Positions 55,991 through 64,000 of a stretch of 64,000 nt of DNA are shown here, piece after piece. The DNA is taken from NCBI GenBank assembly GCA_963830495.1, contig CAWHMS010000002.1, positions 1,116,001 to 1,180,000 on the forward strand, in the 5' to 3' direction. The DNA is from CAWHMS01 sp963830495. Lineage in GTDB: Bacteria; Actinomycetota; Actinomycetes; Propionibacteriales; Nocardioidaceae. The notes beneath the pieces were generated by a model, which saw only the letters and a program-made list of their open reading frames with translations, did not search any database and was not told the origin of the DNA. The stretch's first letter is position 1; every line of letters begins with the position of its first letter. A program made the translations under genes and the position numbers.

Positions 55991-56770
55991 GTGGGCGAGT
56001 TCGTGCGGCTCGAGGTCGCTGACGGGGTGGGCACGATCCGGCTCGACCGACCGAAGATGAACGCGCTGAGCGTGCAGATGCAGGACGAGATCAGCGCTGC
56101 CGCCGACGAGGCGACGCACCGCGACGACGTCGCTGCCGTGGTGGTGTACGGCGGTGAACGCGTCTTCGCAGCCGGAGCAGACATCAAGGAGATGGCGGCG
56201 ATGTCGTATGCGGACATGGCGCGTCGCTCCGGGCCGTTGCAGGAATCGGTCACCGCAGTCGCCCGGATCCCGAAGCCCGTCGTGGCGGCCATCACGGGCT
56301 ACGCGCTCGGTGGTGGCTGCGAGCTCGCCCTGTGTGCCGACCTCCGGATCGCCGCTGACGACGCCAAGATCGGCCAGCCCGAGATCCTGCTCGGTGTGAT
56401 CCCCGGTGCGGGTGGCACCCAGCGCCTTGCCCGGCTGGTGGGGCCCTCGAAGGCCAAGGACATGATCTTCACCGGCCGCCACGTCGAGGCGACCGAGGCG
56501 CTGGCGATCGGCTTGGTCGACCGGGTCCTCCCGGCGGCTGAGGTCTATCAAGCGGCTGTCGCGTGGGCCGGCCAGTTCGTGGCCGGACCCGCCCTCGCAC
56601 TCAGCGCCGCCAAGGAGTCGATCGACCGCGGGATCGAGACCGACCTCGAGACCGGGCTGCAGCTGGAGCGGCAGTGCTTCGCTGGCCTCTTCGCCACCGA
56701 GGATCGCACCACGGGGATGCAGTCCTTCGTGGAGAGTGGCCCCGGCCGGGCCGAGTTCCAGGGGCGCTGA
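55991..56770 (+). CDS. Enoyl-CoA hydratase/isomerase
   Basis: Hydrates 2-enoyl-CoA in beta-oxidation. From GTG 55991 (259 aa) the crotonase fold shows FAAGADIKEM for the oxyanion hole and both catalytic glutamates, in GGGCELALCADLRIA and in IGQPEILLGVIPGAGG. Both Glu residues present means a hydratase rather than only an isomerase. An aggagga site lies about seven bases upstream; the upstream extension of the frame (to 55145) lies antisense in glgX. Its stop overlaps the methyltransferase start. Confidence 0.93.
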   Translation: MGEFVRLEVADGVGTIRLDRPKMNALSVQMQDEISAAADEATHRDDVAAVVVYGGERVFAAGADIKEMAAMSYADMARRSGPLQESVTAVARIPKPVVAAITGYALGGGCELALCADLRIAADDAKIGQPEILLGVIPGAGGTQRLARLVGPSKAKDMIFTGRHVEATEALAIGLVDRVLPAAEVYQAAVAWAGQFVAGPALALSAAKESIDRGIETDLETGLQLERQCFAGLFATEDRTTGMQSFVESGPGRAEFQGR

Positions 56771-57720
56771 TGGCACAGCACGCTGCCAGGGCGGCCGCGG
56801 CCGCCGACGAGGTCGCCGCGGCATGGCAGGACACCAAGCTGGCTCAGGTGCTCTACCACGACTGGGAGGCGCAGACCTACGACGACAAGTGGTCGATCTC
56901 CTTCGATGAGAGGTGCATCGACTACGCCCGCGATCGCTTCAGCGCCGTCGCGGGCACGACCGGATGGCCGTACCCGACCGCACTGGAGATCGGGTGCGGC
57001 ACCGGCTTCTTCACGCTCAATCTCAAGCTGGCCGGGGTCTTGGGCGAGTGCCATGTCACCGACATCTCCCCGGGGATGGTCGAGGCGACCCGGCTCAACG
57101 CCGAGCGACTGGGCGTCACCGTCGAGGGGCGCACTGCGGATGCCGAGCGGTTGCCGTACGACGACGACACGTTCGACCTCGTCTTCGGGCATGCGGTGCT
57201 CCACCACATCCCCGACGTGGAGCTGGCCCTCCGGGAGATGCTCCGTGTGCTCAAGCCGGGCGGGCGGCTGGTGATCTGTGGCGAGCCGACGACGTACGGC
57301 GACTTCGTCGCACGCCGGCTCTCCCGGGCGACCTGGTGGACCACCACCCGGGTGACGGCGCTGCCTGGCGTGCGTGAGACCTGGGCGCGGCCGCGCGAGG
57401 AGCTGGACCATTCCTCGCACGCGGCTGCGCTCGAGGCCGTCGTCGACCTGCACACGTTCGACCCGGACCGGCTGGCACGCCTGGCGCTGCGCGCCGGGGG
57501 TGTCGACGTCGCGACCGTGACCGACGAGCTGCTCGCCGCCTGGTGGGGATGGCCGGTCCGGACCTTCGAAGCCGCGGTGCCCGAGCAACGTCTGGGGTTG
57601 AGCTGGCGGATGTTCGCGTATCGGTCGTGGTTGCGGTTCTCGCGGATCGACCGAGCATTGCACCGGGTGGTGCCGGACGCGCTCTTCTACAACGTGTCGG
57701 TCACGGCGGTGAAGCCGTGA
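56770..57720 (+). CDS. Class I SAM-dependent methyltransferase
   Basis: A 316-residue methyltransferase. The SAM site is ALEIGCGTGFFTLNLKLAG near residue 70, the acidic loop VTDISPGMVEATRLNAERLG follows, and FDLVFGHAVLHHIPDVELAL with MLRVLKPGGRLVICGEP completes the Methyltransf_11 core. ATG 56770 overlaps the hydratase stop (TGATG). The C-terminal 130 residues are Trp/Arg-rich (LLAAWWGWPVRTFEAAVPEQ). Its position before an acyltransferase and etfBA recalls the mycobacterial methylglucose-lipopolysaccharide region (Rv3030 near Rv3029c), so a polysaccharide substrate is possible. Confidence 0.85.
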   Translation: MAQHAARAAAAADEVAAAWQDTKLAQVLYHDWEAQTYDDKWSISFDERCIDYARDRFSAVAGTTGWPYPTALEIGCGTGFFTLNLKLAGVLGECHVTDISPGMVEATRLNAERLGVTVEGRTADAERLPYDDDTFDLVFGHAVLHHIPDVELALREMLRVLKPGGRLVICGEPTTYGDFVARRLSRATWWTTTRVTALPGVRETWARPREELDHSSHAAALEAVVDLHTFDPDRLARLALRAGGVDVATVTDELLAAWWGWPVRTFEAAVPEQRLGLSWRMFAYRSWLRFSRIDRALHRVVPDALFYNVSVTAVKP

Positions 57721-57723
57721 GAC

Positions 57724-58374
57724 ATGTCCACCCCTGACCCGAAGCGCCGCCGCCTGCTGTCCCGCCAGAACCTGGCTTGGGTCGTCACGCATCGCGCCTG
57801 GACGCCGTACCACCTGAAGCGCTACTGGCGTTTCGCCCTCCTGCGGCTGCGGCACCCGCGGGTGGTGACGGACGGCTTTGTCTTCCTTGGCAAGAACGTC
57901 GAGCTGTACGCACGCCGCGGCTACGGGCGGATCGTGCTCGGGAGCTGGGTGCACCTGGGCGACAACACCCGATTGCGCTGCCACGAAGGCACGTTGCGGT
58001 TGGGCGACAAGTGCGTGTTCGGCAGCGACAGCACCGTGAACTGCTACCTCGACGTCGAGTTCGGCGCGGCCACGATCGTGTCCGACTGGGTCTACGTCAC
58101 CGACTTCGACCATCGGACCGAGCGTCTCGACCAGCCCATCAAGGATCAGGGCATCGTCAAGTCACCGGTGCGCATCGGCCCGGGGTCGTGGATCGGCACC
58201 AAGGTCACCGTTCTTCGCGGCAGCGAGATCGGCGCCGGCAGCGTCCTCGCCGCGAACTCCGTCGTCCGTGGCCGCTGGCCCGACCACAGCGTGCTGGGAG
58301 GAGTCCCGGCGCGACTTCTCCGCACCAGGACCGAGCCGCCCGCTACGGAGCCGACACCCAAGGATCCGACCTGA
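57724..58374 (+). CDS. Left-handed beta-helix (hexapeptide) acyltransferase
   Basis: A 216-residue O-acyltransferase. Hexapeptide-type turns occur along GRIVLGSWVHLGDNTRL, TLRLGDKCVFGSDSTVN, VRIGPGSWIGTKVTVLRG and IGAGSVLAANSVVRG. The active-site His is probably in YVTDFDHRTERL. The C-terminus is the usual HSVLGGVPARLLR. It begins 3 bases after the methyltransferase stop. Rv3034c, an acetyltransferase of this fold, belongs to the methylglucose-lipopolysaccharide cluster in M. tuberculosis, so acylation of a glucan or glycolipid is a reasonable guess. Confidence 0.85.
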   Translation: MSTPDPKRRRLLSRQNLAWVVTHRAWTPYHLKRYWRFALLRLRHPRVVTDGFVFLGKNVELYARRGYGRIVLGSWVHLGDNTRLRCHEGTLRLGDKCVFGSDSTVNCYLDVEFGAATIVSDWVYVTDFDHRTERLDQPIKDQGIVKSPVRIGPGSWIGTKVTVLRGSEIGAGSVLAANSVVRGRWPDHSVLGGVPARLLRTRTEPPATEPTPKDPT

Positions 58375-58585
58375 CCGTGGCCTCGGCTCCGACTCGGTCG
58401 GATGCTTGGGCGTCGGCCGGTCCCATGCGGCGTGAGCGATGATGGAGGCTGCGCGGAGGGTTCCGGCAGCGCTGTGAGGGATCCCACGCCTCCGCTGGTT
58501 TCCCGCATCGGCTCCTGACCAATACCGTCAGAGGTCCCATCGCGGAGACCCTGTTCGAGTCACGAAAGGCAGAACCGGTCCGGCC

Positions 58586-59365
58586 ATGAAGATCGTTGTT
58601 TGCGTGAAGTACGTCCCTGATGCGACCGCGGACCGCAAGTTCCGTGACGACGCGACTGTCGACCGGGTCGGCGTGGACGGCTTGCTGTCCGAGCTGGACG
58701 AGTACGCCGTCGAACAAGCCCTCCAGATCAAGGAGGCCGGCGAGGCAGACGTGGTGGCCTTGACCGTCGGGCCGGAGGGCGCCCGTACGGCGATCCTCAA
58801 GTCACTCCAGATGGGGGCCGACTCCGGAGTGCATGTCCAGGACGACGCGATCCACGGCTCGGACTCCATCGCCACCTCGCTCGTCCTGGCCAAGGCCGTC
58901 GAGCGGCTGGGTGCAGACCTGGTGATCTGCGGCATGGCGTCGACCGACGGCTCGATGAGCGTCGTACCCGCGATGCTGTCCGAGCGGCTGGGCCTGCCCC
59001 AGGTCACCTTCGGCTCGGAAGTCACCGTCGACGGCACGACGGTGCGGATCCGGCGCGACGGCGACACGGCGACCGAGACGGTCGAAGCCTCACTTCCGCT
59101 GCTGCTCAGCGTCACCGACCAGACGACTGAGGCTCGCTACCCGTCGTTCAAGGGGATCATGGCCGCCAAGAAGAAGCCGGTCGAGACGCTCGGCCTCGCC
59201 GAGCTCGGCGTCAGCCCGGACCAGGTGGGTCTGGGAGCAGCCTGGACCAAGGTGGCGTCGTACGAGGCACGCCCACCTCGCTCCGCGGGCACGATCGTCA
59301 CGGATGAGGACGGCTCGGGGGCACGTGGGCTCGTCGAGTTCCTCGCTGGCCAGAAGTTCATCTGA
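58586..59365 (+). CDS. etfB: Electron transfer flavoprotein subunit beta
   Basis: Beta subunit of ETF, which carries electrons from acyl-CoA dehydrogenases to the quinone pool. The 259 residues start MKIVVCVKYVPDATADRKFR and contain LSELDEYAVEQALQIKEAGE, VICGMASTDGSMSVVPAML and the AMP-binding region YPSFKGIMAAKKKPVETL. It precedes etfA by 18 bases. The upstream 211 bases contain a weak TACCGT -10 at 58523 and no gene. Confidence 0.95.
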   Translation: MKIVVCVKYVPDATADRKFRDDATVDRVGVDGLLSELDEYAVEQALQIKEAGEADVVALTVGPEGARTAILKSLQMGADSGVHVQDDAIHGSDSIATSLVLAKAVERLGADLVICGMASTDGSMSVVPAMLSERLGLPQVTFGSEVTVDGTTVRIRRDGDTATETVEASLPLLLSVTDQTTEARYPSFKGIMAAKKKPVETLGLAELGVSPDQVGLGAAWTKVASYEARPPRSAGTIVTDEDGSGARGLVEFLAGQKFI

Positions 59366-59383
59366 GAAGGGAGTCCGGAGAAC

Positions 59384-60340
59384 ATGAGCGAGATCCTCGT
59401 GCTCGTCGACCACGTCGACGGGGAAGTGCGCAAGACCACCGCGGAGCTGCTGACGATCGCGCGCCGTCTTGGTGAGCCGTCAGCGGTCTTCATCGGGCCC
59501 GATGTCCAGGCCGCCCGTGACGCGCTGCGGAAGTTCGGCGCGGAGACCGTCTACGTGTTGGACAGCGCCGATCTCACCGACTACCTGGTCGCTCCCAAGG
59601 CCGAGGCGCTGGCGCAGCTCGTCGAGCAGAAGTCCCCGGCTGCCGTGCTGCTCCCGTCCACTGCGGAGGGCAAGGAGATCGCAGCACGGCTGGCGATCAA
59701 GACCAGCTCGGGCCTCATCACCGACGCCGTCGACGTGCAGCCCGGCGAGGGTGGACCTGTCACCACGCAGTCCGTTTTCGCCGGAAGCTTCACGGTGACC
59801 GCCTCGGTGACCTCCGGTACGCCGATCATCACCGTGAAGCCCAACTCGGCAACGCCTGAGCCGGCCGAGGGCGCCGCGGCAGAGGAGAAGGTCGAGGTGT
59901 CGATCAGTGCGGCGGCCAAGTCGGCACGCATCGTCGAGCGCAAGCCGCGGGCGGCGACCGGCCGTCCCGAGCTGACGGAGGCGGCCATCGTCGTCTCCGG
60001 TGGCCGTGGCACGGGCGGCAACTTCGAGCCGATCGAGGAGTTCGCCGACTCCCTGGGCGCTGCTGTGGGCGCCTCCCGGGCGGCTGTCGACTCGGGTTGG
60101 TACCCGCATAGCTACCAGGTCGGCCAGACCGGCAAGACCGTGTCGCCCCAGCTCTACATCGCTACCGGCATCTCGGGCGCGATCCAGCACCGGGCAGGCA
60201 TGCAGACGTCGAAGACCATCGTGGCGGTCAACAAGGACGAGGAGGCGCCAATCTTCGAGCTTGTCGACTTCGGCGTCGTGGGCGACCTGCACAAGGTGCT
60301 GCCCGCAGCGACAGACCAGGTGAAGGCCCGCAAGGGCTGA
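59384..60340 (+). CDS. etfA: Electron transfer flavoprotein subunit alpha
   Basis: Alpha subunit that binds FAD. The 318 residues end with the FAD domain: VVSGGRGTGGNFEPIEEFAD, then GASRAAVDSGW, VGQTGKTVSPQLYIATGISG, and AVNKDEEAPIFELVDFGVVG, the ETF-alpha signature. With the acyl-CoA genes in this window it would receive electrons from acyl-CoA or methylsuccinyl-CoA dehydrogenases encoded elsewhere. No terminator hairpin is obvious in the 161 bases after it. Confidence 0.96.
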   Translation: MSEILVLVDHVDGEVRKTTAELLTIARRLGEPSAVFIGPDVQAARDALRKFGAETVYVLDSADLTDYLVAPKAEALAQLVEQKSPAAVLLPSTAEGKEIAARLAIKTSSGLITDAVDVQPGEGGPVTTQSVFAGSFTVTASVTSGTPIITVKPNSATPEPAEGAAAEEKVEVSISAAAKSARIVERKPRAATGRPELTEAAIVVSGGRGTGGNFEPIEEFADSLGAAVGASRAAVDSGWYPHSYQVGQTGKTVSPQLYIATGISGAIQHRAGMQTSKTIVAVNKDEEAPIFELVDFGVVGDLHKVLPAATDQVKARKG

Positions 60341-60501
60341 CCCTCCCGACGCGCGCACCTGGCTTGGGGCGCCGATCTCGCGTCGTACGCCGACTTCAGT
60401 CGCGCCAGAGTCCTGCGCACCAGGTGAAATCGGCGAGCCTTCGGCGGACGAACCCAGCGCCGGACGCTTGCCTGCGCCTCACCCGGACGCTCCGGTCAGC
60501 A

Positions 60502-61467
60502 TCACTCGCTCACGCCACCGGGGTCCTCGGCGCCCTCGTGCTCGTCGCGCTGGGCCCACTCCAGCAGCGGCTCGATCGGGAAGACCGCATCGTCGATCGT
60601 CGCGTGCAGGTCGCCCACCTCGGCAAAGCGGGCCGGCATCGTCGCGATCGTGAAGTCCTGCGGGACCGCGTCGTCGATCTCGCTCCACTCGAGCGGCGCC
60701 GAGACCCGGCCGTCCGGCGTACCCCGCACCGAGTAGGCGGCAGCGATGGTGTGGTCCCGGGTGTTCTGGTTGTAGTCGACGAAGAGCTGCGTGGGGTCGC
60801 GGTTCTTCTTCCACCAGGTGAGGGTCACGTCGCTGGAGCGCCGCTCGACCTCCCGGGCGAAGGCCAGCGCGGCTCGTCGTACCTCCTGGAAGCCGTGGTC
60901 GGGCGGGATCCGCACGTAGACGTGCAAACCCTTGCTCCCGCTCGTCTTGGGGTAGCCCACGGCACCCAGCTCATCGAGCACCTCGTGTGCGACGTGAGCC
61001 ACCCGGCGCACGACGTCGTACCCGCACTGGGGCCCCGGGTCGAGGTCGATGCGCCACTCGTCGGGCTTCTCGGTGTCGGCACGCCGGCTGTTCCAGGGGT
61101 GGAACTCGACGGTCGACATCTGCACCGCCCAGACGACCTGCGCGACGTCGGTCACACACAGCTCGTCTGCGTGCCTGCCCCAACGGGGGAACTCCACCCG
61201 GACCGTCTCGACCCACGGAGGCGCCCCGCGGGGAAGTCGCTTCTGGTGCACCTTCTCGCCGGAGACACCGGTGGGAAAGCGATGCAACATGCACGGCCGT
61301 TCGCGCAGCGCGTTGACGATGCCGCCGCCGACGGCGAGGTAGTAATCCGCCAGGTCGAGCTTGGTCTCACCGCGCTCGGGGAAGTAGACCCGGTCGGGGT
61401 TCGTGACCCGTACGACGTACGGCCCCACCTCCAGCTCGACAGCGGGCGAGCTCCCTCGACTGGCCAT
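60502..61467 (-). CDS. LigD-type polymerase/primase domain protein
   Basis: Stand-alone AEP-superfamily polymerase of the kind used in bacterial end joining. From ATG 61467 (321 aa) it shows VRVTNPDRVYFPERGETKLD, HQKRLPRGAPPWVETV, DEWRIDLDPGP with the metal-binding Asp pair, and SGSKGLHVYVRI with the catalytic His. No ligase or nuclease domain is attached, and no ku gene is near. The minus-strand -10 TAGGTT (61475-61480) lies seven bases before ATG 61467, so a leaderless transcript is likely. Confidence 0.9.
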   Translation of the reverse strand: MASRGSSPAVELEVGPYVVRVTNPDRVYFPERGETKLDLADYYLAVGGGIVNALRERPCMLHRFPTGVSGEKVHQKRLPRGAPPWVETVRVEFPRWGRHADELCVTDVAQVVWAVQMSTVEFHPWNSRRADTEKPDEWRIDLDPGPQCGYDVVRRVAHVAHEVLDELGAVGYPKTSGSKGLHVYVRIPPDHGFQEVRRAALAFAREVERRSSDVTLTWWKKNRDPTQLFVDYNQNTRDHTIAAAYSVRGTPDGRVSAPLEWSEIDDAVPQDFTIATMPARFAEVGDLHATIDDAVFPIEPLLEWAQRDEHEGAEDPGGVSE

Positions 61468-61474
61468 GGTGGCC

Positions 61475-61480
61475 AACCTA
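61475..61480 (-). promoter_or_regulatory. -10 element of a probable leaderless ligD-like transcript
   Basis: Minus-strand TAGGTT ends seven bases before ATG 61467, with no ribosome-binding site in the gap. Confidence 0.45.
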
Positions 61481-61565
61481 GCCGTCGCGCTCACCGTCGG
61501 GTTGATCGCCTTCCACGACGGTCAATTGCCAATCGACCCCAGCGATGCTCTGCCATCCTGAGCCC

Positions 61566-61967
61566 ATGAGCGACCAACCAGGCGAGTGGGACGCCCTCGC
61601 TCGGATGCAGCGCCTGCAGCACGCCGTCGTGGCGCACGACCGCGACTCCATCGACGCCTGGGTCAGCGATCAGATGATCTGGGTCATGCCGCTGTCCGAC
61701 AACACCAGAGGCAAGCAGGAGTGGATTGACGCCAGCTGCTCCATCACCTGGGACTGGTTCGACATACGCGTCCGCCGCGAAATCGATCTCGGCAACACGC
61801 GACTCGTCGAGGCCTGGGTGCGCCAACAGCGCCAGCCGACAGACGAGGAGAAGGCGCAAGGGACGCACACACCGGTAGCCGCCGAAGGGGTTGTCGTCGA
61901 CCTGTGGACGCTCGAACGCGGTGACTGGCGACTCATCGCCCGACACCCGCAGCGAGGCGAGGCGTAG
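61566..61967 (+). CDS. NTF2-like (SnoaL/DUF4440-type) protein
   Basis: A 133-residue protein with the cone-shaped NTF2-like fold pattern: an N-terminal helix (WDALARMQRLQHAVVAHDRD), DAWVSDQMIWVMPLSDNTRG, then strands with ITWDWFDIRVRREIDLGNTR and VVVDLWTLERGDWRLIARHP. Such proteins are small enzymes or binding domains; the activity is not predictable here. ATG 61566 is preferred over the frame start at 61545. A weak hairpin (gcccg...cgggc at 61989-62004) follows. Confidence 0.75.
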   Translation: MSDQPGEWDALARMQRLQHAVVAHDRDSIDAWVSDQMIWVMPLSDNTRGKQEWIDASCSITWDWFDIRVRREIDLGNTRLVEAWVRQQRQPTDEEKAQGTHTPVAAEGVVVDLWTLERGDWRLIARHPQRGEA

Positions 61968-62110
61968 CACCAACCACCCCACCTGACTGCCCGTTCGAGC
62001 GGGCATCCGCGATGAAGCGCGCGCGGGTTCGCTGAACATGAGCGTTCGAGCACTCCTTCGGCACCGCAGACACTCAAGTTCGCACCGCTGTGCCACGGTG
62101 GGCCATTCCG

Positions 62111-62116
62111 TAGAGT
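62111..62116 (+). promoter_or_regulatory. -10 element of a probable leaderless transcript
   Basis: TAGAGT ends seven bases before GTG 62124 and overlaps the other candidate start GTG 62115, which argues for 62124. Confidence 0.45.
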
Positions 62117-62123
62117 GCCGAGG

Positions 62124-62765
62124 GTGGACGTGATCGCGGGGTACGACCCGGACCTCGATCCGGCGGAGCTCGATTTCCATCGGCGCTTCGGCCCGTGGGA
62201 CGCGTTCACTCCGCTCGAAGCCCGCGACGTCTTCGACCGGACCGGGCTCGAGTGGTGGGTCGCCGGCGGGTGGTCGATCGAGGCGTTCACGGGGCTGGCG
62301 CGCCCGCACGAGGACATCGACGTGTCCATCTGGCGAAGCGACGTGCCGGCCCTGATCGACGTGCTCGAGAGTCGCTATCACCTGTGGGCTGCCGGGCCCG
62401 GCCTGATGCCGCTGTACGACGACCGCCGTGAGCTGCCGGAGGAGTCCGACCAGGTCTGGATCCGTGAGCATGCGCTCGCTCCCTGGCGGGCCGACATCGT
62501 GCTCAACCGCGACCGCGAGGGCCGCTGGCTCTCGCGGCGCGATCCAGACTTCGACGCGCCGCTACTCGAGGTCACCTTCGTCAAGGAGGGCGTGCGGTAT
62601 CTCAACCCCGAGATCGCCCTCAGCTTCAAGGCAAAGCTGTCCCGGCCCAAGGACGACCGGGACTTCGAGGCGGCGGCGCCGTTGATGTCCGACCACGCGC
62701 GGGGCTTTCTGGCCGACTTCCTCGCCCGCAAGGAGCCGTCACATCCCTGGCGGGCGCGGCTCTGA
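62124..62765 (+). CDS. Nucleotidyltransferase-fold protein (aminoglycoside adenylyltransferase-like)
   Basis: A 213-residue protein with the ANT(2'')/LinB-like nucleotidyltransferase pattern. EWWVAGGWSIEAFTGLARPH is followed by EDIDVSIWR (the D-x-D metal site), and WRADIVLNRD supplies a third acidic residue. The helical C-terminus has LNPEIALSFKAKLSRPKDDR, the K..K..R..KD..D motif of these kinase-less transferases. Members of the family include drug-modifying enzymes, but most genomic copies have no proven resistance role, so I would not call it a resistance gene. Confidence 0.75.
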   Translation: MDVIAGYDPDLDPAELDFHRRFGPWDAFTPLEARDVFDRTGLEWWVAGGWSIEAFTGLARPHEDIDVSIWRSDVPALIDVLESRYHLWAAGPGLMPLYDDRRELPEESDQVWIREHALAPWRADIVLNRDREGRWLSRRDPDFDAPLLEVTFVKEGVRYLNPEIALSFKAKLSRPKDDRDFEAAAPLMSDHARGFLADFLARKEPSHPWRARL

Positions 62766-62773
62766 CCGGGCCG

Positions 62774-62779
62774 TATCCT
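62774..62779 (+). promoter_or_regulatory. -10 element upstream of cysteine desulfurase
   Basis: TATCCT ends nine bases before ATG 62789; an agg trinucleotide between them is a weak ribosome site at best. Confidence 0.35.
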
Positions 62780-62788
62780 TGTCAGGCG

Positions 62789-64000
62789 ATGCCTCACCGC
62801 ACAGCCTCCTCCGTCACCTACCTCGACCACGCGGCCACGACGCCCGTCTACCCCGAGGTCATCGACGCGATCGCTCGGCAGCTGGGCCGGGTCGGCAACG
62901 CCTCGTCGCTGCACGGATCGGGTCGTGCTGCTCGTCGAGCCGTCGAGGAGTCCCGAGAGGCGATCGCCTCCGCCGTGGGTGCACGTCCCTCCGAGGTCGT
63001 CTTCACCTCGGGCGGCACCGAGTCCGACAACCTCGCCGTCAAGGGGCTGTTCTGGTCGCGCCAGGCTCAGGACCCGCGGCGGACTCGCATTCTCACGTCC
63101 GCCATCGAGCATCATGCGGTGCTCGACCCCGTGCACTGGCTGGCGTCCACGGCAGGCGCGGACGTCGAGCTGCTCCCCGTCGACTCAGACGGCAGGCTCG
63201 ACGTCGATGCGGCGCGTACGTCGATCGAGCGCGACCCCGCGAGCGTGGCCCTCGTCAGTGTGATGTGGGCCAACAACGAGGTCGGCACGGTGCAGCCCGT
63301 GCACGAGCTAGCGGCGTCGGCCGCACCTCACGGCATCCCGGTGCACACCGACGCCGTCCAGGCGTTGGGACAGCTACCGCTCGACTTCACCACATCGGGT
63401 GTCGACGCGATGACCCTCACAGGTCACAAGATCGGCGGACCGGTCGGGGTCGGCGTGTTGCTGCTGCGTCGCGAGGCCGAGCCGGTCCCCCTGCTGCACG
63501 GCGGCGGGCAGGAGCGCGACGTACGGTCGGGCACGATCGACAGCGCTTCCGTCGTTGGCTTGGCACTCGCCACCGACGTGGCGGTCAACGGCCAGCCCGA
63601 CCGCGCGCGAGTGCTGGCGACGCTGCGAGACGAACTCGTGACCGGACTCCAGGCCGCGGTCCCTGGCCTCGAGCTCAACGGCGGCGGTGGCCAGCAGCGG
63701 CTCCCGGGCAACGTCCACGTCTCCTTCCCCGGTTGTGAAGGGGACTCGCTGCTCATGCTCCTCGACGCGCAGGGCGTGGAGTGCTCGACCGGGTCGGCCT
63801 GCTCGGCCGGCGTACCGCAGGCCTCCCACGTGCTGCTCGCCATGGGCCGGGCCGACGCCGCCGCCAGGTCGTCGCTGCGATTCTCTCTCGGCCACACCTC
63901 GACGCGGGACGACGTAGCGCGACTGCTCGACGTCATCGTCCCGGTGGTCGAGCGCGCGCGTGCCGCCGGCGCGCTGTCCGCCCTGCCCGCGGCGGTGTCG
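62789..64000 (+). CDS. Cysteine desulfurase (partial, runs off the window)
   Basis: PLP enzyme that takes sulfur from cysteine for tRNA thiolation or Fe-S clusters. It is open from ATG 62789 through the end of the window (404 codons, no stop). The chain has VTYLDHAATTPVYPEVIDAI at the start, VFTSGGTESDNLAVKG, SAIEHHAVLDP, the PLP lysine in MTLTGHKIGGPVGVG, and the sulfur-carrying cysteine in ECSTGSACSAGVPQASHVL. The loop type and the position after etfBA match Rv3025c of M. tuberculosis, which precedes mnmA, so tRNA 2-thiouridylation is the probable destination. Only a short C-terminus is missing. Confidence 0.93.
   Translation, partial: MPHRTASSVTYLDHAATTPVYPEVIDAIARQLGRVGNASSLHGSGRAARRAVEESREAIASAVGARPSEVVFTSGGTESDNLAVKGLFWSRQAQDPRRTRILTSAIEHHAVLDPVHWLASTAGADVELLPVDSDGRLDVDAARTSIERDPASVALVSVMWANNEVGTVQPVHELAASAAPHGIPVHTDAVQALGQLPLDFTTSGVDAMTLTGHKIGGPVGVGVLLLRREAEPVPLLHGGGQERDVRSGTIDSASVVGLALATDVAVNGQPDRARVLATLRDELVTGLQAAVPGLELNGGGGQQRLPGNVHVSFPGCEGDSLLMLLDAQGVECSTGSACSAGVPQASHVLLAMGRADAAARSSLRFSLGHTSTRDDVARLLDVIVPVVERARAAGALSALPAAVS

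Noticed and set aside
55859..56824. In-frame N-terminal extension of glgX
   Set aside because: It is antisense to the enoyl-CoA hydratase gene. CBM48 homology begins just after GTG 55858.
60350..60440. Complementary segments CACCTGG/CCAGGTG and CGCCGAT/ATCGGCG after etfA
   Set aside because: The pairs cross instead of nesting, so they do not form a simple hairpin terminator. No convincing structure was found.
60364..61569. A 401-codon open frame on the plus strand
   Set aside because: It is antisense to the LigD-type polymerase gene, whose protein has clear motifs. The product is His/Val/Arg-rich low-complexity sequence typical of GC-rich shadows.
62124..62765. Aminoglycoside resistance gene
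   Set aside because: The fold matches nucleotidyltransferases, but similarity by eye does not show drug modification, and there is no mobile-element context.

Overview
The window is chromosomal DNA from a high-GC actinobacterium, most likely a Nocardioides-like member of the Nocardioidaceae. The evidence is GC-rich third codon positions, frequent GTG starts, NucS in place of MutS/MutL, the GlgE glucan pathway, and a gene order that I recall running in parallel in Mycobacterium tuberculosis from the ATP synthase genes to glgP. I see no rRNA, tRNA, insertion sequence, prophage or CRISPR array.

Layout. 1-6982: complete F1Fo ATP synthase operon atpBEFHAGDC. 7085-11488: DUF2550 protein, a sulfatase remnant, a membrane-anchored beta-propeller protein, PduO-type adenosyltransferase, an HSD10-like dehydrogenase and a STAS protein. 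11492-17325: trans-acting-enoyl-reductase-like protein, ethylmalonyl-CoA mutase (ecm), SthA transhydrogenase, YjbQ protein and a histidine phosphatase. 17344-22030: a small Cys/Lys-rich protein divergent from ferritin around an iron box, D-amino-acid oxidase, a glycine-rich membrane protein, DUF427, nucS and DUF2461. 22127-24658: a tandem 3-hydroxyacyl-CoA dehydrogenase and an alpha/beta hydrolase, each broken by one frameshift. 24758-34884: AI-2E transporter, DivIVA-like coiled coil, crotonyl-CoA carboxylase/reductase, methylmalonyl-CoA epimerase, thiolase, MeaB, a MarR regulator and a B12 mutase large subunit whose active-site residues match isobutyryl-CoA mutase. 35012-39669: secreted beta-propeller phytase behind tandem palindromes, DoxX and PPOX-fold proteins beside scrambled response-regulator debris, and a GNAT-Nudix fusion. 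39702-55858: a cysteine-free thioredoxin/TPR protein, glgE-treS-mak-glgB, a sulfonate-type ABC transporter, glgP and glgX. 55991-64000: enoyl-CoA hydratase, methyltransferase, acyltransferase, etfBA, LigD-type polymerase, NTF2-like protein, nucleotidyltransferase and a cysteine desulfurase cut by the window edge.

How the genes fit together. Two metabolic themes dominate. The first is acyl-CoA and B12 chemistry: CCR, ECM, ICM-like mutase, epimerase, MeaB, adenosyltransferase, thiolase, hydroxyacyl-CoA dehydrogenase, enoyl-CoA hydratase and ETF. Together they cover part of the ethylmalonyl-CoA pathway and C4-C5 acyl-CoA interconversion. The second is storage glucan: TreS, Mak, GlgE and GlgB build alpha-glucan from trehalose, while GlgP and GlgX degrade it.

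Regulation visible in the DNA includes an IdeR/DtxR-type box at ferritin, a possible OsdR/DevR box at the PPOX gene, a 16-bp palindrome repeated in tandem before the phytase gene, a GGACGTCC palindrome before the mutase gene, and many start codons lying 6-9 bases after a TANNNT -10 element, as expected for leaderless transcripts.
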